Of a stretch of DNA of 64,000 bases, positions 13,701-28,700 are shown in pieces. The notes under the pieces were generated by a model. That model was given only the letters and a program-made list of their open reading frames with translations. It searched no databases and was not told the DNA's origin. A program made the translations under genes and the position numbers. The stretch lies in contig CM031859.1 of the NCBI GenBank assembly GCA_018697195.1, forward strand, positions 56,856,779 through 56,920,778, written 5' to 3'. Source of the stretch: Certhia americana (lineage: Eukaryota; Chordata; Aves; Passeriformes; Certhiidae). Positions within the stretch are counted from its first letter, which is position 1. Each line of letters begins with the position of its first letter.

Positions 13701-16700
13701 CAGTCATCCCAAGTTTCAGAGCTACAGTTCTGAAACTGTATTTGTCAGAACTCATCATGTATAAAAGAAGTTCAGATGCAACTGGAAAGAAAACAGTGTA
13801 ATTGTATACTGGTCAAATATCTTAAAGACAGAATTGAACAACACACAGTGTTTCAATTCCTAAAGCTGAAATCAATAGTATTCAGGTGCTCTGTATTGAT
13901 GGATCAGTGAAGAAATTTAATCAGCTCAGTAAACTGCATCTGCAGTTTGAATCTTTTTCCACTTGCAGTGGAGCAGCACCCTTCCTTTTTACTTTTTACA
14001 GGCTGTTCTTTATGAGCACATCCAAAAGAAATGAAGTCTACTGAATCTGGCTCTGGTCAAACTCACTAGAGGTCAAGAAGGAAAAAGCAAGTATATTCAC
14101 ATCCTTGTTGCCACACTCTTCTTCCCACAAACCATTACCTTCTGCAGACCTGTCTGGGAAGTCTCTCCATTTCAGAAGCCAACCTAAGCGTGTGTTAAAT
14201 TTAAACAAGTTTGGAAGGTACTGGGAAGCACACCTCATTCTCAAATAAAACAACATAGTTATTTTTGAGGAAGTTACCACATGAGATCTAGAAGCTGTCA
14301 AAAACCTCTTGGATTACAGCTGTGTGAGAAAACTGTGGGAGGGAGTTAGAATAAAATTATTATAGAAAGTGCTTAAGAGGTACTGGAAGTAAACAAAGGA
14401 GTTGCAGAAAGAACAGTTTGAAAAATCCAAGTGCATACTGGTAGTTTTTTTTTTTGCACGATCTTCAGTGCTTCAGATTCACAATAAGGTTTCTGAAAAC
14501 TGAAGCCAACAAGAAAGACAACAGGCTGCTTTCTTTTCCTAATCAAACAGTGGTATATGCTGGTCTGGGAATGATACAAAGATAATAGAAAGAAGAAGAA
14601 AGCATGACAGCATGATGAGGGGCTACTGTGGTCTTTGCCTAGGATAGAATATAGAGGCTTTAAGTAATACAGGTAAGGTTTGCAAATGAGCAATTTTGTA
14701 TCATATTACTGATATCTTTGTGGGTTTGCAGAAGAAATATTTTGAAATGCTTAAAAATGTTTTACACCATATTCCAAACAATAGTTATCATCTTTCACCT
14801 GGTATTCCAGATGGTTTTTATTCATGGCTGTAAGACTATTGATTTTAAAAACCACTATGAGAATTGACTTTGGTTTTAATAATACAATATTAAAACTGCT
14901 AAATCAGATCTATCCTTGGAACTATCTAAGTGAGCATTATTGCTGTGGAGAGCTAAATTCAAATTAAAAGCAGAAATAACTTCCAAAATATGTATCTCAG
15001 TCTACAGGCAGATTATACTACCACTCAGTAACCTTTAACACATTTGAGCTAATGTATTTTTAAGAAAAAAAAAATAGCATTTTGGGAAGAATAAAGCTTC
15101 ATCTCTAAGGTTTTCAACAGGATTTCTTGAAATTTTTGAAAGCATATAACAAAATGAAAGGAATTATTTGTTGGATTTATGTTAGAAATCAATATCAAGT
15201 ATATACCATATGCGTATATTCAAATTTCTGCTTTGAAAATCTTTGAAGATAAAGTTATAGATCTAAATTGAAAAGTAAATGTTTTGATTTTATTCATATA
15301 CATGAATTTAAGAATATTTAATTTTAATCATTATCCCTTTACTTACATAAAACATACACCAGTATCTAAGTCACCCTGATCAGTAGAAGTCATCCTTCCT
15401 GCCCAGTAATAATTGTTTGAATCTGTATTATGCCAGACTGGTTTTTCACTGGTTTATTCTTAATTATAAAGTGTATTCCATTAAGTTACATCAGTTTGAA
15501 CTAGCAAACTTTAAAAAATGCTTTCTCATATAACATGAAATGCTCATTCCTAACCTGATGCCAGTTTGCCATCTCACAACCTATGAGAACCCTACTTTAG
15601 TGTTAAGAGTCATATAGCTGCTACTTTGGTATCAGGTGCAAATTCAGCACAAATGCTAAATCTTAGTGCTTCAGTATTCTAACATTACAACAGGAAAAAA
15701 AACCCCCACAAACCAGAACTATTGTTATAAAGGCAGGTCCTCAAAACCAATTGTCTAAAAGATTTCTGAGATGTCAGAGAAATGGATTAATGAATCAATC
15801 ATCAAATACAACAACACATAATAATTCTGCTCTTTGAAGGTAATGAGTACTGAAATATGTCATCTGGAAAAGTCAGTGGAAGTGCCTTTATCGGTAGTCC
15901 ATGATTACTCACTTTGATGCTAAGAGCTGTATTTGCCTTTGAGTGAATCATGCAACATTCCTATCTCTGAGCAATACTATTGCCCTATATTCCTGTCAAA
16001 GGTGCCTCTAGCCATGTTACCACACATGAGGCTTCCTCCACTGTGTATGCATGTATTTGCCTCTATACAAACAAACACTGAAACTCCTATGATGAATGAA
16101 GACAGGAGGTTGAAGTCTGAGCAAAACCTAAGCAAATGCAAAAAAATATCCAATGTTTCACAATATAGAAAGCATCATATGCATATGCTACTAGTACGTA
16201 CCTTTTTGGAATGTTCAGGCTGATTCAGCATTTTTTCAGCATCTTCAAGCCACGCTTGTAGACCTGCCACAGTGCTGCTGTATCTGTCCCAATTAGCAAT
16301 TACTTCTTCCAACATGCTTCTTACACTTCTCACCTCTACTGAGAGGTTCCTCCACTGAGCTGTGGTATCACTCATGAATTTCATCACATTCTCAACTTCT
16401 TCCACTGAGATACAGGAAAGACATCGATCATCTTGTTTCATTACTATTTCTGTAAAGATTAACTTTATATCATGCTATCATGCTTATTCACTCTCATCAG
16501 GGAATTATATTTTACTGTAACTTCTATTTCAGTAGCTTTTATATACGAATGTTCAGTTCACAGCCCAATTTTAGCACAAGATCATGACTGAGAAATTAAA
16601 CGTGTGAATTAAAGACTTAGGAAAGTACATAAAATGAATGCTAAATTAAAACAGTCACACTGCATATTGTGTGTGGTGTTCATTTCAAATACGCAATAAA

Positions 16701-19700
16701 AGAAATCAAGAGACAGGCTTAACTTAAAAAAAGCAGAAAATGAGAGTTGTATAATATAAGAACATATATTATGCCTACATTGAAAAGTATGGAATGAAAT
16801 TCTGATCTTCCTGCCATTGACTTTGAAACCAAATTGCTGCTAATTTTTGCCAATTGTCCTCATTCCAGAAGAAAACATACAGAGAGAAGAAAAAAGGCCA
16901 AGCAAATGCTTAGACTTCATAAAATATGCAGAATATACTTGTTTTAAAGAGTTTTTAGCTAATTTGAACTGCTATTGCTAAATTTGCATATGTTAGTACT
17001 TGTTCTTTAGAAAATTTTTAACTGGATTTTATTAATAGCACTGAATAAATCTATGACTTTTGTTTTTTGTAAGAATACCTTGAAAAAATGTTTGCTTTTG
17101 TAAAATTTGTGTCTCACTATCAATTTCACTTTCACCACAAACAAATCCATTTTCTCCCCCCCTTAGCTGCAGGTAGCTGCAACAATCCTCCACAGACATT
17201 ACTTTGCTACAGATTAAAGTGATCTCATGTCTGTAATTATCTAGGTCAAATATTGCCCTCGAATTCTCACTGAACTCAGCAGTACTCAAGAATGACAGGA
17301 GGCAGCTGTTGAATCAGCTATGCATTTTTTCTCAAGTATATCCATACCCCAACTACCACATGAGTACCTCTTGGAGGTTTTCAAGGTTAATGAAGAACCT
17401 CCAATAAACCAAGGGATGATTTTGCAACTACAATACTGAGGCCAACTCCCAGTTGTCTTTTTCTTTGTTCCTAATTTGGTTTCTGTCAAAATTTTCTATC
17501 CCAAATTAGCAACACTGAAATAATTCAAGAGTTAGCATGGACAATGGGCTTTTCCCAGGAGGAAGTCTAAATATGACCACCATTCTCTGGAGATTCAGAA
17601 GCAGCAGGCTACTCTGGACCAGGTGCCTTCATGCTAGTGACAAAAGAAATATAGACATTTACCTGAGCCATTTGATTTGGCGTACATTTCAGCTGCTCGT
17701 TTCAAGATCTGGTAGGTAACTTCATACTGCTCAAAGAACTTACTATTTTCAATAACAGACTGAAAAAAGAAAAAAAGAAAGAGATAAAATAAAGATGGGT
17801 ATTAGGATTAGCAATAATTGCTATGAAATTACATCAGGATACTGATGACAACGTTTAACTTCATTATTCATCCATTCATCACTATAAAATAATATTTTTA
17901 ATATCATATTTATTCAATGAAAACTGTTTTACACTCAAATCTAAGTGGAATAATTTTAATAAACATTTCCTTCATATATGTCACCACAAAAATAAAATCC
18001 AACTATTCCTATACTAAACCTTTGCAGAAAGACAGTCTACATTTTAATAGATGAAAAACATTTGCTTTATTCTTCATTTTTTTCTTTACCTCCTTTGCAA
18101 ATGACAAAAAGTAAGATCATGGAAACACTGCACAAAGAGATGCTGTTTTTCCAAAGTGTGACACAGTGCTGTTCCTTTGTGAGTGATGGTTTAGCTCTGT
18201 GATGTGTTATAGTGCGATGAATAAATTATCTGGAAATATTTTGGTATAGAAGTTATGCTTCTGACATTTATGCCTCTTTATCCCTTATGAAAAATGAAAC
18301 TGACCTTTTTTGACATGTCTTTCAGAAATGTTATTTCCTTTAAGTGCAATACAGAATTATAGCTCTACATTATGCAAGCACACTATATCTTGCATTACCA
18401 GGATTAAAATAGGAAGAGAAAGGTAGAGTTTGGAATGGTTCTTTAATTTGTGCTACATCTCATCCCTCCTCAACTACAGATTACAAAATTAAGGAATGCA
18501 CACCCCACATATGTCTATACAAGCACTGGAATGTCAATATAGACAAAATAAGATCAGTGTTATTTTGATTAATCCAGGTTTCAAATGAAGTCCAATTTCA
18601 ATGTATTTTGAACAGAAAAATCAGGTCTTGTGTGTTCATTGACCCATATTATATAACATGGAAAAAACACTTAAAAATAATTCTGCCAGTATATATCTAA
18701 AACCCTTCTAGTTAAAACCTTTGACAGTTGCTACATCAGGTTACAACAGTTATCTAGTATGTAATTTAGAACTCTGTTTATAACCAAGGAAACTAGAAGT
18801 CAAGACCAGAATTTTTCTTTGTTCTCCAGTTAAAACAAAATCTGCCATGTATGAGGACCTACAGGTTTTATCATGAATTATGTGACAGACTCATGACTTT
18901 CAGTTTCACCAAACCCATGCAGACATTTTAACCTGAACCAAAACATCCAAGACTTCACATGAAAGAGCAAAAAAGATTGACATAACACTGAAATATTTTC
19001 AAAAACTAAATGAAGATATGTTACTGATTAATACTGTCTACCATCTAACAAGACTGTTTGAAGAAAATAAGCAGCTTCCCAAACCAGTATAGTATATGAT
19101 GTTAAAAAAGTGCTAACACAGCAGTGTTAAATCTCAGTTCCATGGTTTGAAATCCATGGATAACTGTATCTAGTGTCTCCATTACAGTGGAATTTTGTAC
19201 AGTGTATTATTCAGGTTGATGGGGTACAAACCGTGTTGACCTTTACTTCTGGTGTATGACAGACAGGTGAAAAGATGGCAATCTTTAGTAAAAACCACCA
19301 CTTTTATTTTTAAGCTACCATACATAAATATTTTCCAGGCATATGTTCTATCCAGATCCTAATTACGCATGTTCCTAGAATGCTGACATTCCCCAGTCTG
19401 TTTTGGCAGACAAACAGACTTATATTTTTATCTCCTGCTAATATAGTCATTCTGAATATAAGGTACTGACTACAGCTTTCCTATGTAAGACTCCTAATAT
19501 ATTGGAAGAGTAACACTTATCTCTCAGTCCTAGAAAACTGGTCCCAGGTAAGCAAAAAAAAATAAATTCTCTTTCCATTACACCTTGAAGGAGCCAGAAG
19601 CCAAGGCCATCAAGAACGAAAATTACTCCAATTTATCTTCCTGTTCTGATTTTCTCATTTTGATGTTACACAGTTTCAAAAATAATACAAAAAATAATCT

Positions 19701-22700
19701 TCCCTCTCTAAAGACCACCTCAGCATCAGTGGTATGAATTACAAGAACAATTGAGAAAAATTAATAATTGCAAGTTAATATACAAGCTAACTACTTCATG
19801 TTCATTTTAAAAGAAAAAAAAAAAAAGTCACAAAAAAAAACCACCCTGAAAATTCAAGCTATCCACTTCTTTGTTATTTCCCTTGTCACCTTTTAGTAGT
19901 TTTTTTTAACAGTCTTATGGAGTAAAAAACTTGAATAGACTCCTAGTTATTGCATATCTCTCCAGTAAGTTAATTCAAGTAATTATCTTTATTTTGTAAA
20001 GCTTGTCTAAAAAAGGTTAACTAACTCCTGAATTTTTGTGTGTCCCTAACTGCTAAAGTTTAAACACAGAAATTCTCACTTTGAAGAGTAAAATTCTCAC
20101 CCAAATTTCACTGAGTTTGAAATTTTCTTTTTAAAGAAGTGGGAACATCAATAATTTTCTCTGCTCACTGACCTGGCTCTGAATGGATCTGTAAATGTAT
20201 TAGATCTTTTCAGACTTAATTTTTGCGTGCAATTTTCTCCATATGGATTAGACAGAAGGGAAAAAATACGTAGACCAGCCCTGCTTTTGGGAGAATCCTG
20301 CATGCCCTAATGTAGAAGTGCAGCAGTACTATCACTCTACCTACACTTGGCATTGCACGTGTGAGTTTAAAAAGATACAGCAGCATAGCAGTGAAACAGA
20401 AGTTATCAATGAACACTTCTAAGCCAATAGCTTCTGTTCCTTAACATGGTATAGGGCTGATGCAGAGCTGGAGCAAACCCTTTACAGAATAGAAATAAAG
20501 AAAAAGGTTTAATATACTGAGTAGGAAAAGAAAAAATCATTCTTTAAAGAAGAAAATTACTCCCCTATAGGAATAGTATATTAAATAAGTATATGGAGAT
20601 AAAAATCTTTTTTTTTTTTTTTTTTTTTTTATATTTTTGAAGACTGTAAAAAATACTGTGAGAAATGCATGCCAAAAACCTCCTCTGACTTTAACTTTTA
20701 AACCGTGTATAGTCACTATAAAGGGCTTCTATCCAGGTATAGAAAAAGATGAAATTAACCTCTTTGGAATTCCTATACAAAGTAATCAAAAATCAAGGAT
20801 TTGGAACCTCCAGACATGCTTGCTAAATTAATCAGTGGACAGCAGCTGGAATGTTATTTCTCTTTTTCAAAAAATGTTGCAAAGAGAATAATTTTTACTT
20901 TTAGCCTTTTTGACTAAAGTTCCTCCATCGGGAAGACAGATAGACCTCTGAAGACATTCCATAGGAGAGCAGTCATAAAATTGATGACTGACAAATCTGA
21001 TATCTGCTGCTGTTATTTTATACAATTCTAGCAAACATAAATATGAGTATTTCAAAAATAGTTATAAAAATAATACAACCCCAACTTACAATATAATTTT
21101 GAAGAAGCAGTTCCACGGACTCTCGCCTTCCGTATTTGATAATCCATGATTTTAACTTTGATTCTGCAAAGACTAAGAGTGACAGTAGACGGTACTTCAG
21201 TTCCAGAAACTCCATCTTCAACAGATGGAGCTCAGATGAAGAGACAACAAAATTAAACCTATAAAATGAATCACAGTTCAGTAAAATACAGCAATATTAA
21301 TTTTTCCAGGAGAAATTGAAAGCTTTAGTTACAATTTGAATATTTTTCTAATCTTTCCCCTCATTCAAAGTCTACAAACATTTAATTATGTGTGATGATA
21401 TTCTGATGACTGTTGTTGAACAACAAATTAATTACATTTCTTTTTAATCACAGAAACTATCAGTTCACTTCTGTTACTAAGTTTTGCAAAGTCATTTTTC
21501 GTTTTTTTTCACATGCATCCTGGCTGTTATATAACATTTATTTCAGGGAAAAGTAGTAACAAGATCAATATAAAAAAGTATTCCCATCCAAAATCTGTTG
21601 CTTATTTTGATTTTCAGCAGTCTCAAAAGCATCAGGTTTTCCAGTATATTTTTATGTATATTCTAGGAGGTTTTTCCATCCATCTGTTTGCCACTGAGAA
21701 ATGTAACTAGGCAGTGATCTCTACATGAACAGATAAAAAAGCAAACAGGCTCCCCTTCATGCACAGAAGCTTTTTATTTCAGATTGAAAGCCTTACCTGT
21801 CTGCCATATCCTCTAACTGGTCATGTGGAATAGGCACGCCATTAACAGACCTGGTCCTGTGGATCTCATGGAACGCCTTTTTGTGACCATCTATGTTTTT
21901 CAGCAGATCCTGATTGGATTTTAAGAAAGAAAGAGATATTGAGAGAGTGGGGGAAGGGAGGGGAGGGAGAGAAAAGGCTCACAGTAGGCTATCTAACTAA
22001 TAAGCACAGTTTTAAGCCGGCTCTGATGACTCAATGTAGTTAACTATTTTATCATGCTCTCACATTTCCATGCAAGGTAATGCATACCACATAACCATTT
22101 GCATCAGCTTAAACATTTACACAGGGAACCCCCTTTTGTGAAGCTCTGTTACAGCTATGCCGAACAATTATGAAAGATTTTAAAACAGGATACACTGCAA
22201 AAGGTTTAACAAAGCAAAAACCCTTAACTGTATTAAATAATCTCTGAAATGCAGTCTGCCAATATGCTAACATCCCAAAAGCATAATCCTCCTAAATTTA
22301 CTCTTTAAATCTTTGTAACAGATAATAACCTTTGCTAAGTATAGTCTGAAATTTTAAGCAACTAATCTACTCTACTATATATAGGCAGAAGATCTATAGC
22401 TCCTTCTCTAAGCACATATTCCATATTTAGTAAACTTTTCACTCTCTCACCATCGAAAGACTTCAGGATCGCTGTCTCAGTACTGCACGAACGACTGCGG
22501 AATGTGGTACCCGACCTGTATTCCTGCGATCTGAACTGTACCAGCAAAACCCCTACAGCAGAGCACACTTCAACTGTAACTAAGCAACACCGCTTCACAC
22601 GGCTTCCTGGAGATTACATATTAAAATGAATGACTGGCAGCAGTCTTTGAAGAGATACTGTTAGCAGTAACACGTCAAGTCCTCAGAGAGCCGCTGAGAG

Positions 22701-25700
22701 GGCACAGAATGGTGGGGTTTGTTTTACTGCAGACAGACAGCTGCTAGCACAAGGTGCTCAGAAGCCTGCTAGCAAAGAAGATCGTACAAAGGTTCCCCCT
22801 CTGTCACCTCAGAGAACAAAATGCAGGTTTCTGTACAGATCCTACATATGTATTTATTCCTATGCGCCAAGGCAGAGCTTCTCCCCAGCCAAAACCCAGT
22901 GTTTGCACAGAAGGAATCAGCGGTAATTCCCTGGCTCAGCTCACCAAATGGCCCCACCATCCCCATTAACCAGCCTGGGTTTCATTGTTTTCTGCTTCAG
23001 CCAACACCTTGCTGTGAAGAAAAATGAGCTAGGCTTTCTCACATGCAGGTGATGTGCTGATTTTACCATGGTGAAAACTGACTTAGTCTCACATAAAGAT
23101 ATGGAACAAGTATATAAGCTGTATTTGAGACCATGCCATACAAAAAAGGGATGCCCCAAATACGCACTGGTGAATCAAAACAAATCACAGAATTTTCATC
23201 CACCATCAACAGGAAGCTCAGGAAAACTTATGTACAGTATTCTCATAAAATGAAATCCTACTCTGGGAAATGACCCTCAACAAGCACAGACGTTGCCCTT
23301 GATTCCTGGATCTTGGTAGCAATATCAACTAAAAAAAACAGGCACTTGCCTGATTCTACGAGGTTTGTCCAAATAAGCTGGCACATTTTGTACTAAATTC
23401 AAAATGGCCATAAGCTATAAAGTTCACTAAAATAACCCATTGTCAGATGAGACAAAGATAAAAAGGAAGCAATGATGTCATCTGAACAAATCCATCTTCA
23501 GACAAAAACAAACAAACCAGAAGGAAACAAGGAAACAAGAACTGAAAAAAAATACATTAATGCATTTCTGGTACTATCCAGTAGCACATTAGGATTCATC
23601 AATTCAAAACAGAGCAACAAAACAAACTCCAGGAACGGATATAATTATATATGCTTCTCTTGAAGCTTCTTCCATCCCACTCCCATGGGAAAACTCCCCT
23701 GGCACAGATTAACCTAAATCAAAGTTTATTTGTTGGCATGGAAATCCCTCACCACAGTATTTCTGATGCAAATAAAAAACAGTTTAGGGCACTCTTTTGT
23801 ACTTTTTATGAATGTATCAAACGGAGGTCTACAGTGTTCACATTTCTAAGAACAAAAGAGTATTTGACTTTTTTTTTTTTTAAACAAACGTCAAATCCTA
23901 TGAATCCTGAAGCATTTGATGCTACCAAGAAAGTTAATGAAATTCAGCATTAAAAGAGACAAGACCCTGAAAATATCTGTATCTTCCTTGCAGATTTTAA
24001 CATTGTTTTCTTAAATTTAATTAGCAGCTACTAAAGTTAGAAGAGCTACAATTGTTCTAATAAAAAGCAATCAGACAACCATGAAACTTTTCAGCTTATC
24101 ATTATATAACATTGCTTTTTTGATGAAAAAACCCCACCCTTATCCTAAACACAAAAAATAACAAATTTACAAAAAAAGTTTTAAAACAGTAGTGATACAG
24201 GAGGAAAAAAACAATGTAAACCAATACAGCCTCAAGTCATGCCTTTCTCTACACCATCTTTTCCCCTTTGTTTACTGGTTCAGTTTCTTTTCAGCATGTT
24301 TGGTCCCCAATACATTTTTCTCACATATTATGCAAATCCACAGTATTTTCAATATAAATAAGAACTTGGTCTCAGCAAAGAATAATGGTACAATTACTTA
24401 AATTCATCTGGAAAAGTTTCCTGTTTACCACAGCATGCTGTCTGCCATCACAGATGGCTATCATGCTATCTGTCATCACAACACTATCAAAATTCACTTC
24501 ATTCTCATTTTCTTCCCCCATGAATGTCACCTGCACTATCAGCATAGTTAATGCATTTATTCCCTTTTTCCTGTTTCACCAAATTAGTTCATATTGGTTG
24601 AACAACACACCCAATACTGCAAGCTCCCTACGGAATTTTACCATAGGAATTAAAATATTAATACCTGATATACTTCAGAAAGAAACTAAAACATTTGAAA
24701 GCAATTATGAATATTGCTTGTAGGATACACAGTTATCACAGTTCAAGTCACCATGACAAGACACCAAGCTTTAGCCACTGACAGGACAAAACAACCCCCA
24801 GGAAGAAGGAATAATTATCTTTGTAGAGTATGGATCATTTAAAGCTGTGAAAACAATGGAGGACAACGCACAGAATGAATGCATCTCCATCTACCTTATG
24901 TTGTTCAAGCTTCCTGTGTATTGTGTTTGCTGTTTCCTCGTGAGCTTGCTGAACGGTTACTTCTTCCCTCAGAGCGGCCTCTGCCCTGTAGAGCCAAGCA
25001 CCTATGGTACCCAAAGGTGCAGGAAGGGATTTATCAAGGTGTATGTGCCAATCAAGCATCTAGAAATAAAAGTAAAAGAACTCAAATTCCTGCCTTGCTA
25101 AATAATACAAACAGGTACATTGATAAAAATCAGACTTTAAACTGTAAAATCAAACCCCCATGAGACATAAATCTAGGTATATTAATCCACACGAATTTGG
25201 AAATTACAGCATTCTCAGAGGCAACAAAATCTGTGTAAGAATTTGTTGATTTATGTGTTTCCCTTTCTGAAGGGTAATTGAGTTACAGAATGATCATAAA
25301 TAAACTGGAACAACTGAGGAGAAAAATAACTGGAATTCCATCAGTTAATAGACATGTAAGAGATACAAAACCTTCTTCTGCCAATGTTATTTAATTCATG
25401 CTTCTGCATAAAATCTTTATATCCCTATTTTGACCATACCTTTTATATATAAGGTTCACATGAATCTCAAAAGACTGTGGAGGGGAGAATACACTGTGTC
25501 TTACTGGCAATGCCAGTTATGGGAGTGAAAACATCATGAAAATTATATGAAAACTCCAGAATAATTTTAAACAGATCCTCTATTAAATACATGACATAAA
25601 ATAAATTTTTATTTTTATTTATTTATTTATTAATAGCTTTTAATTTGGGTTAAACAGTATAATTTGCTTTGAATTTTTCATTCAGTTGTGCAAAATTCCA

Positions 25701-28700
25701 ATCCTAAATACTAACGTTGTTTTATTACTATTGCAGATAGGTCAAAAACAGAAATAAAACCTCATTTATTTGGTAAAGTAATCAGTATTACACAGAATTT
25801 TCTTTTTACTAAAAAATGTTGTATTAGAATTTCTCATAAGAACTAGCAATTTTCATAGGAACATTGGGTTTGGAAGTGGCATTGTGTGTGCTTTTCTTTC
25901 TGTCAACAATGTCTTGAACTTGGCTGAGCACTATTACCACTCTTTCAAGTAGAGGGAAATCTCAAAGTATAGTCCTTTTCTTAAAGTTCATATTTTGTCT
26001 TTGAGCAATATTTAAGATGACAGTGCAGTAAATATTCTCCAAACAAATACAAAATAATTTAGCAGTGCCAGAAATTTGTTCCACTTTTAGATTCCTAGTA
26101 CTTAATAAAATCAATGGCAAACAGGTGTTTAAATGATTTAAAATTCCACCCTTCATTTAATAAAAAAAAATATAGCACAATGATTTTCAACTTACCCTAG
26201 AAGTAACTCTCTCCCATGCTTGCTTCACCACAGCTTGGTCAAGTGATAATTTACCATCTTTCCTTACTGACTGTGTTGCAAGTTCAAACTGTTTCCTTTT
26301 TACCTCGTATTGTACTCTGAAATGCTTATATGACTGCACAAAGAGAAAAGCGAATGAATTGCAGCAGAGAGTAGAGGAGTTAAATAACATTTAGGGAATA
26401 CCATAACCTATGGAAATTTTGTACTGATAGGAGTTCTAATCCTTCCCAAAGGGGAATAGCACTAAAATTCTATATTTAATTGTATATTTTTTTGCTTATA
26501 TATAGATAGGACTTTTGTATTTCTCTTCAGCTATCAGATGCCTGAACCATATATGAAATGAGATAATAATTGATCAGTTAAAATTGTTACTGGATTTAAT
26601 GGTACTTGGGACAGTGGCTGCATTTGGAGTACAGTCAAGCTTCAGAAGAAAATTTAGGCCAAGCTTTGTATTTGATTTAGACATAAACCTTAGAGAGAGC
26701 AAATGAAAATAAAAGTCTGAATCCTGTCCTCTTCACTTGCCACCTCATCCAGTCTTCAGTCACACCTCTTATCTGAGCTAAATCATGCAGGATCTGGAAG
26801 GATGGCACAGACACCTGCTCTCTCCTAACTAGGACAGTCCTTCTTCACATTGCTGGGAAAAGCTCTGTGTTAGGCAAACCATCTGTGCACTGTCCTATGT
26901 AGCAAAGCTGGAGCTGACATTGTAATTCCTCCACCAATAACAGGCAAGACACTTTGTGTCCTTATTTCTTTAAACAACACTATAGTGACTCTCATATATA
27001 CAGACTGCACAAAATACTGCACTACCTGTTACACATAATGATGACAAAAATTTGTTATATATAATTTCTCTGCTGCTTACCTGATATTTCTCTTGTAAGC
27101 TTGTTTCTGCCACCTGTGCTCGGGCTATGTCTCTTTCAAATTGTTCTGCCCACACTTTTAGGTCTCTTAGCACCAGTCTGTCTTCCTTCTATGGTGTAGT
27201 ACAAACACACATTAAAAAAAACCCATTGCAGCTTCTTAGTAAAGCTGTCAGATGTCCAGAAATTAACATCTCTATAGCATGTCAAGGTCATTAGTTGTAG
27301 TGAAAGCAAATGTGCCCAATTCTCTTACCTTTTACTTTACATTCTAACTGAAAAGCACTTTCTCATTATGAGAGAAGTCAGCAACTAGACATGAGTCTTA
27401 CAGGAGCAAAATCATGACAAATGGGGACATTGCAGTGTCAGAGATACTATCAGCAGTTTTCATCTGATGTTAAATTTACACAAAGTTCATTAAAGATATC
27501 TTAACAACTGATTTTAGTCTTCAACAGATTAGTGAAGTCAATTTTCAGTAAAAGGTGATTGAGCTGAGACAGGAGAGGATTTTTTAATCATTTAACATAA
27601 TTTTATTAGACGGCTGCTATTGCTGAAAAGAAAAGTTATTGTCTGATTGACTTCAGGGTAGTCCTTGACATCAAGCTCCAAGTTCAGAAGTTAGCAAAAT
27701 ATTTAGAATCTTTTAACATGGAAAATGAAAAGAAGGAAAGGAAACCCAAGTATATTAAACCCAAGTATATTTTTCCTTCTATGCTGTTTTATGGCTTTGA
27801 AGAAAAGCATATTTGTTTTACAGTTTACCACTTCAGTCTATCATGGCACTGCAGCTTTGTAAGGCTGCAAAGTACGCTGCAGAATTCAGTGACCTGGAAG
27901 TGGGCAGAGAAACACTAACAGGAAGTCTCAGGTCTGTGAGCGCATTATAAGCAAAAGTTATCAGGAAATAGTATTCTCTTCACTGTGTAAGCAGGCTGGT
28001 TCAAGTAGGATACAAGTGTCCCTTCTCCAAACAATGAGCAGATGTGTTGGCTGTTAATCAGAAGCTACTTTTTGAAACCAAAGAAGCCTTATTACTGTAA
28101 AATTTGCCAGAAACGGACAAGCAACTTGTCTATTACAGTGAAAAAATGCATCTCTTCATATTAAGCTAATAACCTGAGTCACACTTCAAGCATTACATGG
28201 GAGAAGAAAAACTGGACCATGGGATAAAAAAAGAGTAGTCATTGCTTGCATTTCAGAAACAAAGTACTGTCTTTTAATAAATGAACCTGACAGGAAAGAT
28301 GCCAATTTATGTTTCCTTTCTTTGAAAGCTGCCTAAAATATGTAAAATATGTAAAAATATAACTTCCCCTTAATCATTTTTAGAAGATAAAGCTATTGCT
28401 TCATTTCAGCAAGGAAAGGACAGATTCTTCAGATAAGAAAGAAATCTTTGAAGTATTTCTACTAATTCTTTTACTGATCCTCTACCCAGAACAGTGGTAG
28501 TTGGTTGGACACAATTTGCACAACAGATTTGCAATTATCACAGCTATCCTGATAGCCAGGTAGTTGCAGAGAGGTTAACATGCTGTTAGAGCAGCTGTGC
28601 TGGAACAAAGTTCTTTGTAGCTTGTGCTCCTGACACACACAGGCTGATGCATGAGAAACAGTATAGAACAGATATAACACTTGCCTGCTCCAGCTACCTG

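Noticed and set aside
22362..22598. 78-codon ORF in the CpG-rich islet as a SYNE1 alternative exon
   Set aside because: No flanking donor in frame with exon 13 and no similarity to SYNE1 sequence.
24895..25059. Internal translation start at the ATG opening exon 12
   Set aside because: The codon follows directly on a splice acceptor and continues the frame from exon 11; it replaces a Leu in the human protein.
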